From: an uncultured Eubacteriales bacterium
GTDB lineage: Bacteria; Bacillota; Clostridia; Peptostreptococcales; Anaerovoracaceae
Assembly: GCA_910585135.1 (NCBI GenBank)
Contig: CAJUEB010000027.1
Coordinates: 1-16,939, forward strand
DNA length: 16,939 nucleotides
Direction: 5' to 3'
Position 1 is the first letter of the stretch. The number at the start of each line of letters is the position of its first letter. The position numbers and the translations under genes are program-made. The notes below the pieces were generated by a model. The model ran no database searches, was not told the DNA's origin, and saw nothing but the letters and a program-made list of their open reading frames with translations. Positions 8,244 to 13,117 of this stretch are shown here, piece after piece.

Positions 8244-9320
8244 ATGAACATGAAACTTGCAGTTATTCCCGGCGATGGGATCGGGCCAGAGGTTATCAGG
8301 GAAACGCTAAAAGTTCTCGATGAGGTTGGGAAGCAGTATGGGCATACGTTTGAATACACAGAGGCGCTTGCAGGCGGGTGTGCGATAGACGCATATGGAC
8401 AGTGCCTTCCGCAGCAGACGATAGATGCTTGCAAAGCCAGCGATGCGGTGCTTTTGGGTGCTGTCGGCGGATGGAAATGGGACAGCCTGCCGGGAAGCGA
8501 ACGGCCGGAAATGGCGCTTCTGGGGCTGCGAAAAGAACTGGGGCTTTTTGCAAACCTGCGCCCGGCATTATTATTTGAGGTGTTGGCAGATGCATGCCCG
8601 CTGAAAGCGGAAATCGTCCAAGGTGGTTTGGATATCGTAGTTGTAAGAGAGCTGACGGGCGGTATTTACTTTGGGGAAAAAGGCGTTAAAGATACTGATC
8701 TGGGACCGGCGGCTTACGATGTGGAACAGTATGCAGAGGAAGAGGTTCGCAGGATCGCTGAAGTTGCTTTCGACATGGCGATGAAGCGGGGCAAGAAAGT
8801 GACCAGCGTGGATAAGGCGAATGTCTTGGAAAGCTCCAGGCTCTGGCGGCGCGTTGTTGCGGAGGTTGGCGAGCGTTATCCAGAGGTGGAACTGAACAAT
8901 CTATATATCGATAATGCGGCGATGCAGATGGTCAGAAATCCGAAACAGTTTGACGTGATCGTAACCAGCAACATATTTGGGGATATTCTTTCCGATGAAG
9001 CGAGCATGATTACGGGTTCGATCGGGATGCTTCCATCGGCGAGTCTTGCAAAGGGCAACTTCGGCATGTATGAACCGGTTCATGGATCTGCGCCGGATAT
9101 CGCAGGAAAAGATATGGCGAATCCGATGGCGACGATCTTATCGGCGGCGATGATGCTGCGGTATACGTTTGGGCTTGGGAAAGAGGCCGATGCGATTGAA
9201 GCCGCAGTGAAGAAAGTGCTTGCGGATGGTTATAGAACTCCAGATATCGCAGATGAAGGAGAAACGGCGATCGGGACGGTTAAGGCGGGCGACCTGATTG
9301 CAACAGCAATCAGGGAGTAA
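8244..9320 (+). CDS. leuB: 3-isopropylmalate dehydrogenase
   Basis: NAD-dependent oxidative decarboxylation of 3-isopropylmalate to 2-oxoisocaproate (4-methyl-2-oxopentanoate), the last pathway-specific step before transamination to leucine. 358 residues, normal for bacterial LeuB. Motifs seen: IPGDGIGPEV (8-17), substrate-binding region GLRKELGLFANLRP, VRELTGGIYFGEKG, ANVLESSRLWR, and metal-binding aspartates D223 (YIDNAAM), D247 and D251 (NIFGDILSDEAS). The nucleotide-site stretch PVHGSAPDIAGKDMANP follows. The ATG at 8244 follows AAAGGAG. Its 3' end is repeated downstream (9279-9518). Confidence 0.97.
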   Translation: MNMKLAVIPGDGIGPEVIRETLKVLDEVGKQYGHTFEYTEALAGGCAIDAYGQCLPQQTIDACKASDAVLLGAVGGWKWDSLPGSERPEMALLGLRKELGLFANLRPALLFEVLADACPLKAEIVQGGLDIVVVRELTGGIYFGEKGVKDTDLGPAAYDVEQYAEEEVRRIAEVAFDMAMKRGKKVTSVDKANVLESSRLWRRVVAEVGERYPEVELNNLYIDNAAMQMVRNPKQFDVIVTSNIFGDILSDEASMITGSIGMLPSASLAKGNFGMYEPVHGSAPDIAGKDMANPMATILSAAMMLRYTFGLGKEADAIEAAVKKVLADGYRTPDIADEGETAIGTVKAGDLIATAIRE

Positions 9321-9518
9321 TCGTGAAAGCTGGCGATTCGATTGTGACTTACGATGGCAATTGAGAGGTGTAATCGTGAAAGTGGGTGAATTGATTGCAG
9401 CGGTAATCAAGGAACACTTGTAAAGGCGGGCGATGTGATTGCAGCGGTACTCAGGGGCGTAATCGTGAAAAGCAGGTGATTTGATTGCGACTTACGACGG
9501 CAATTGAGAGGCATAATC
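9279..9518 (+). repeat. leuB-derived tandem repeats downstream of leuB
   Basis: Unit 1 (9279-9322, 44 bp) is the last part of leuB including its stop. It is followed by units 9323-9375 (53 bp), 9376-9419 (44), 9420-9464 (45) and 9465-9518 (54). Units 1, 3 and 4 share GGCGGGCGAxxTGATTGCA or close variants and continue into GCGGTAATCA-like text. Units 2 and 5 share ACTTACGAxGGCAATTGAGA and end in TAATC. The array stops exactly where dispersed element copy B begins (9520). Frameshifts and stops exclude a coding extension. Confidence 0.72.
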
Positions 9519-9519
9519 G

Positions 9520-9869
9520 CAGAAAATGAAAAGTTTTTTAAAAAAATGGCAGTTAACGCACACTAACTTCTAATTTTTAAGGCGATTTTTTGTAAAAAAA
9601 CGCCCGGATGCATATTTATGCAGGCTCAATGGGTGAAATTTTGCATAAAAATAAAAAATGAAGGTCATTGTGGCAGATAATCTCTCAAAATAAATGGCAA
9701 CAGGGGTTTGATGAATACAAAAGTCTCTGTTTTGGGATGATTTAACGGTAACGTAATTGATTATCTGTATTTGAGGGTAGTTGTTAGTGTGCATTAACTT
9801 CTTAAAACCGCAAAAAATAAACATTTTTGTGGTTTTTCTAAACTTAAACGGATGCATAATGATGTATAT
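9520..9869. repeat. Dispersed inverted-repeat element, copy B (MITE-like)
   Basis: Related to copy A at 2235-2543, in the same orientation. It starts CAGAAAATGA (9520-9529). Its left terminal repeat is AGTTAACGCACACTAAC (9551-9567) and its right one GTTAGTGTGCATTAACT (9783-9799), which are reverse complements except at one position. Shared text includes CTCAATGGGTGAAATTTTGCATAAAAAT-like sequence and the right border GATGTATAT (9861-9869). Copy B has an extra stem-rich insert: GGCG..TTTTTT/AAAAAA..CGCC at 9581-9604, then GCATATTTATGC. No protein is encoded and no target duplication is clear. Confidence 0.62.
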
Positions 9870-9873
9870 GGAA

Positions 9874-9941
9874 TGAATGGCAGGGCTAAATGAACGTGAA
9901 CGATCTGAATGGCAGGGTTGAATGAAAGCTCTGAATGGCAG
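9874..9941 (+). repeat. Short tandem repeat TGAATGGCAGGG, three units
   Basis: Units start at 9874, 9906 and 9932, each with TGAATGGCAG and, in the first two, GGCTAAATGAA or GGTTGAATGAA. The array directly abuts the right edge of dispersed element copy B. The rest of 9942-10291 shows no gene. It holds the hairpin at 9995-10012 and an 11-bp direct repeat TTATAATCAAG (10064-10074 and 10078-10088). Confidence 0.5.
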
Positions 9942-9994
9942 AACGGGGCAGTTTTAGACAGTGTGTCCCTGTGTCCCGCTCTGTTGATATTTGG

Positions 9995-10020
9995 CAGCGC
10001 AGCGAAGCGCTGTTCTTTTA
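9995..10020 (+). terminator. Possible terminator of the leu operon
   Basis: CAGCGC (9995-10000) and GCGCTG (10007-10012) form a GC-rich stem with loop AGCGAA, followed by TTCTTTTATAT. It is the best intrinsic terminator candidate after leuB, although 670 bp downstream of the leuB stop. Confidence 0.5.
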
Positions 10021-10291
10021 TATAGAGGACCCCGTGTTAGATACTAATGTCATGAAGCTAACATTATAATCAAGTTCTTATAATCAAGCCCTTGTATTGA
10101 ATTTGTTTGGTGCGGGGACGTTTTTTTGTAGGATAGGTTCGGAAATCTCGTTTCGATGTTTCCTATATTTTAAAGACAGCATTTTGTGGAGTGCGCCCTA
10201 AAGCGGATGATCTGTATGCAAAGGAGCTTTGATTTCGTCTGCCATGCTTCTTTATTTTGTCATCTGGTGCAAGCGAAAAGTGGCTCAATTC

Positions 10292-10320
10292 TTGACAAAA
10301 CGGGTACACTATGATATATT
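10292..10320 (+). promoter_or_regulatory. SigA-type promoter of the Rrf2-family regulator
   Basis: TTGACA (10292-10297) and TATATT (10315-10320) with 17-bp spacing, both close to consensus. The -10 lies inside the left arm of a perfect 12-bp inverted repeat (10313-10357), suggesting repressor control at the promoter. Confidence 0.8.
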
Positions 10321-10357
10321 TGATTAAATTGGTATAGTTGTATACATCAAATATATC
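10313..10357. promoter_or_regulatory. Nested palindrome, candidate autoregulatory operator
   Basis: GATATATTTGAT (10313-10324) and ATCAAATATATC (10346-10357) are perfect reverse complements. Between them is a second inverted repeat, GTATA-gttg-TATAC (10332-10345). The left arm covers the -10 and the start-site region, so the full structure cannot form in the mRNA; a DNA operator is the simpler reading. Rrf2 regulators commonly repress their own promoter, but this motif was not matched to a known Rrf2 operator. Confidence 0.55.
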
Positions 10358-10376
10358 GCAATAGGAGGAGAGTAAG

Positions 10377-10775
10377 ATTTTACTGATCAAAGAAGTTGAA
10401 TATGCATTCAGGGTATTGAACGAGTTAAATAGGGAAAGTCCCCTGTCTGCTGCTGAGATTTCCAAGAGACAGGAAATTCCGTCCCCTTTTATCTATCGGG
10501 TATTGAAGAAATTGGAGGCGGCCGATATTCTTGCCATCAAGAGAGGCGCTAGGGGAGGATATAGCATTAAATTGGATTGCCATGATTTGACGCTGTATGA
10601 TGTGATCTGTGCCTTTGAAAATACGTTTTTGGTAATCGAATGCATGAAAGCAGAATACGATTGTTGTCGTAATCGGGACATTGGCTGTAAACTGCATGAG
10701 GAGTTCGAACGTCTGCAAAGCATCTTAAAAGATGAGTTTAGGCGGACTGATTTGGCGACCTTGTTTGATGAATAA
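10377..10775 (+). CDS. Rrf2-family transcriptional regulator, IscR-like cysteines, probable AUU start
   Basis: A winged-helix regulator of 132 residues. The family N-terminus reads LLIKEVEYAFRVLNEL, followed by the HTH (SAAEISKRQEIPSPFIYRVL) and wing (KRGARGGYSIK). Cysteines C89, C96, C97 and C104 lie where IscR and NsrR carry Fe-S ligands (IscR C92, C98, C104), so iron-sulfur sensing is plausible but not shown. The start is odd. An in-frame TAG lies at 10362-10364 and no ATG or GTG follows it before the conserved helix. The first TTG (10416) would remove 13 residues of the DNA-binding domain. AGGAGG (10363-10368) sits 8 bases before ATT (10377-10379), which gives the family-typical N-terminus; CTG at 10383 is the alternative. 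The targets are unknown; the gene stands alone between a promoter and a terminator. Confidence 0.88.
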   Translation: MLLIKEVEYAFRVLNELNRESPLSAAEISKRQEIPSPFIYRVLKKLEAADILAIKRGARGGYSIKLDCHDLTLYDVICAFENTFLVIECMKAEYDCCRNRDIGCKLHEEFERLQSILKDEFRRTDLATLFDE

Positions 10776-10842
10776 AGTTGGAACGGATGAAGACCGCAGG
10801 ACAGGAAAAGACGGATTAAAAAGAAGTGTAAATAAAAAGAAC

Positions 10843-10880
10843 CAGCCGTATCAGGAATTAGTGGATGCGGCTGTTTTGGT
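10843..10880 (+). terminator. Intrinsic terminator after the Rrf2 regulator
   Basis: CAGCCGTATC (10843-10852) pairs with GATGCGGCTG (10864-10873) over ten positions with one G-U pair, loop of 11 bases, followed by TTTTGGTTT. Confidence 0.8.
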
Positions 10881-10881
10881 T

Positions 10882-10975
10882 TGCGCACCATGGACGCACG
10901 CTAACGGGTGAAAGTCCCGAACACGCTTAGGCAACGAGAAAGTGTATGGTTGAACAGCGAGGGCGTCCCAAACTA
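10882..10975 (+). mobile_element. Group II intron-like 5' relic
   Basis: The stretch contains GCGCACC near 10883, GACGCACGCTAACGGGTGAA and then AAGTCCCGAACACG (10894-10926), followed by GCAACGAG and GAGGGCGTCCCAAACT. The hairpin CGGGTGAAAGTCCCG is characteristic of domain I near the 5' end of bacterial group II introns. No reverse transcriptase or 3' domain V/VI follows; the EamA gene ends only 8 bp later. I read it as a truncated fragment. The assignment rests on recognising this short motif. Confidence 0.45.
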
Positions 10976-10982
10976 TGATTTA

Positions 10983-12035
10983 TCAATCTCGTGTTTTTCC
11001 CGCCATTTCCTTCCCCTTTTTCCTTTTTTCTTCCCCCTTCTCTTCCTTGTCTTCCTTGCTGTCCATAATGCACCACCAAGTTACGATGCCGATGATGATG
11101 ACTGCACCGACGAGTGCGAACATTCCCGGGATTTCCCCGACGAAAATCGCTACCCATACGGGATTGAGCAGTGGTTCGAGCATTCCGATCAGCGAGCATG
11201 CCAGCGGGGAGCAATCCTTTGAGGCAATCGCATACAGGACATAAGGGATGCCCAGTTGAAAAATTCCCAATATGACGATATACAGGATTTCAGTCCCGGT
11301 AACGGAGGCCGTTCCGATGATCCCGGCGGGGATATTGATGACAGCGCTCAGGCAGTGCGCCAGTAAAATTCCTGTCATACGGATGGAGTCGTTATCGCCT
11401 CCTTGACCGACCATGACAAACATCAGCGCAAGGAATATTCCTGCCAGGATTGCGAACAGATTTCCAACGATATTGCCAGGAGAGAGCTGATCGAAAAAGA
11501 ACAATACGATTCCGGCCATGGTGATGGCAACGACGATGATTTCTCTTTTATGGAGCTTTTCCTTTAAGAGAAAGGCGGTCATCAGCAGGATAAAAACAGG
11601 TGCGGCATATTGCAGGACGATGGCATTGGCAGCCGTCGTAAATTTATTCGCCACGACAAAAAAAGTGCAGCAGCCGCACAGTCCGATGCCCGCGCCGATG
11701 GAATATTTGCAAATCTTGATTGAAACTTTTTTATAAATCATGTACACGCCGAGAACGACTGCGGCAATCATGCTGCGAGTGCCTGCGATCAATAAAGGAC
11801 TCCATGAAATCAGTTTGATGAGAATTCCGCCGCTGCTCCATAAAATAGCACAGATCACCATAAGCAGCATAGCGTTCTTTTTCGCCTTGCCGGGGTTGGT
11901 TTGCGCTGGCGCATCGCTGTTTGGCATTTTGGCATCGTTTATTGACTTGGAGTTGCTTGGAAATTTTGCAGCATTTTGCGTTTTTGTGCCGCCTTGCACT
12001 GTTATCCTATTTTGTATTTTTGCATCATCTTGCAT
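10983..12035 (-). CDS. EamA/DMT-superfamily transporter
   Basis: An integral membrane protein of 350 residues with two EamA repeats and about ten predicted helices between residues 55 and 325 (for example MLLMVICAILWSSGGILIK, the start of repeat 1, and the second-repeat stretch SLIGMLEPLLNPVWVAIFVG). Drug/metabolite transporters of this family export amino acids, sugars or metabolites; the substrate cannot be told. The ATG at 12035 follows GGGAGG with 9-base spacing, and a TATACT -10 candidate lies at 12067-12072 with no convincing -35. Two oddities: an N-terminal hydrophilic extension of about 50 residues built of degenerate DAKIQN/TKTQNA/DAKMPN-like repeats, and a K/E-rich C-terminal tail. 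An internal start, such as M36, would give a more usual length. The stop lies beside the intron-like relic. Confidence 0.9.
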   Translation of the reverse strand: MQDDAKIQNRITVQGGTKTQNAAKFPSNSKSINDAKMPNSDAPAQTNPGKAKKNAMLLMVICAILWSSGGILIKLISWSPLLIAGTRSMIAAVVLGVYMIYKKVSIKICKYSIGAGIGLCGCCTFFVVANKFTTAANAIVLQYAAPVFILLMTAFLLKEKLHKREIIVVAITMAGIVLFFFDQLSPGNIVGNLFAILAGIFLALMFVMVGQGGDNDSIRMTGILLAHCLSAVINIPAGIIGTASVTGTEILYIVILGIFQLGIPYVLYAIASKDCSPLACSLIGMLEPLLNPVWVAIFVGEIPGMFALVGAVIIIGIVTWWCIMDSKEDKEEKGEEKRKKGKEMAGKTRD

Positions 12036-12124
12036 TTTGCATAACCTCCCATGCGTACTAGGAAACAGTATATCACAATGAAAACATGGAAGAAATGAAA
12101 AATTTATGGAGGGAGCGACGTAAA

Positions 12125-12260
12125 AAACGGGAGTTCATTTCGTCCGCACTTCCGTCTTCCGCATCTTGTTTCGGTCTTATTTCCTGTGCAGTCTGCCGTT
12201 CCGCATCTCGTCTCGTTTTCCGCCGCATTTTCTTCGCAGTTTCCACTGTATTCCCTGCGC
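12125..12260. repeat. Degenerate repeats between the EamA gene and spoIIR
   Basis: In the gene-free interval 12036-12388, a short core is reiterated on the + strand: TTCCGCATCTTGTTTCGGTC (from 12158), TTCCGCATCTCGTCTCG (from 12199), plus decayed CCGCACTTCCGTC and CCGCCGCATTTTC forms. It keeps frames open on both strands but no ribosome-binding site or family signature is seen. The interval also holds the EamA upstream region and the 12285-12351 inverted repeat. Confidence 0.4.
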
Positions 12261-12284
12261 GGCCTCCCACACCCCGCCGCAAGC

Positions 12285-12351
12285 AAAAAACACTTTTGCA
12301 AGCAGGCAATTGATGGTTTTATCACATTACCGCTTTACAAAAGTGTTTTTT
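12285..12351 (-). terminator. Symmetric 14-bp inverted repeat, candidate terminator of spoIIR
   Basis: AAAAAACACTTTTG (12285-12298) and CAAAAGTGTTTTTT (12338-12351) are perfect reverse complements across a 39-base loop. Read in either direction, the second arm ends in a run of six T. It lies 37 bp after the spoIIR stop. The stem is A/T-rich and the loop long, so strength is uncertain; bidirectional action is possible. Confidence 0.5.
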
Positions 12352-12388
12352 GTCATTGTGTCATTTTGTCGTTTAATGATCAGGAGGT

Positions 12389-13024
12389 CTAATCTTCTTC
12401 TTTGAGAAGTTCAAGAAGCTTCCATTTTAGATGCAGGCGTTCCTCATCGGTCAATTGTTGTTCTTCTGCCATTTCATCCGCCGATTTGCCGTCTGTCATT
12501 TCGCTAATTTCGGCTTCGTCAGAAGATACAGTTCCTTCGTCCAGGAGACACAGAGGCGGGAACAATACGCACCACCAGTTTTCGCCCTGTCCTTCGCCAA
12601 TGGTGATATTGAGCGCCTCATAGTTTCCGGGGGGAAAGGTTATATCGCCGTATGTTTTTTCGGGTATATACCTTATGCCGATGTTTGCTTTGGCGGCATA
12701 GTCGTATCCTTCGGATGCAATCACGCCGTCGGCTATTTTTTCGAGTCTGCTTAGATTGGATTTCAGGTATTCCCTCGTTTCGTCCACATCTTCCAGGTCT
12801 TCTTGTTTGTTCATATATTCGATGACGGCATCCCTGACTTTCAGCTTCAAATTCTGGTCGTCTGCCGTATTGCTGTTGGCGATGACGTGAAGTCTGATAA
12901 TTCCTTCGTGATGGTTTTCCGTATCACCGATATATGTATAAAATAGCAGCAGCCCCATAATAATTGTCAGTGCCAGGCAAATCACGCACTTTTTTTCATC
13001 GGACATTCTGGATATTTTTTTCAA
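12389..13024 (-). CDS. spoIIR: Stage II sporulation protein R
   Basis: SpoIIR is made in the forespore and secreted into the intermembrane space, where it triggers SpoIIGA to cleave pro-SigE and so starts mother-cell gene expression. Family signatures are clear: IIRLHVIANSNTADDQNLKL with KVRDAVIEYMN, and GNYEALNITIGEGQGENWW followed by CVLFPPLC. One hydrophobic segment (about residues 12-30) acts as signal/anchor. The C-terminal tail is acidic. The start is uncertain. AGGAGG sits 7 bases before TTG at 13024 (211 residues, N-terminus LKKISRMSDEKK), while ATG at 13030 is only one base from the same motif; an ATG at 13096 has no ribosome-binding site. It lies 93 bp after the sipL-like stop on the same strand, an order also known near spoIIR in Clostridioides difficile. 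Confidence 0.93.
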   Translation of the reverse strand: MKKISRMSDEKKCVICLALTIIMGLLLFYTYIGDTENHHEGIIRLHVIANSNTADDQNLKLKVRDAVIEYMNKQEDLEDVDETREYLKSNLSRLEKIADGVIASEGYDYAAKANIGIRYIPEKTYGDITFPPGNYEALNITIGEGQGENWWCVLFPPLCLLDEGTVSSDEAEISEMTDGKSADEMAEEQQLTDEERLHLKWKLLELLKEED

Positions 13025-13117
13025 ATTCATCCCTCCTCGCAGCAGTTGATTTACTTTGTACAGTAAGTATTTGCCGCCAGAAGGGAGATTATACATATTT
13101 TTGGAAATTTTTATGCG

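Noticed and set aside
5112..9518. CRISPR array in the leu spacers
   Set aside because: Units are directly adjacent and degenerate without unique spacers, differ between loci, and no cas genes are present.
12073..12313. Overlapping open frames on both strands between the EamA gene and spoIIR
   Set aside because: They are kept open by a GC-rich degenerate repeat, mirror each other and show no domain or convincing start site.
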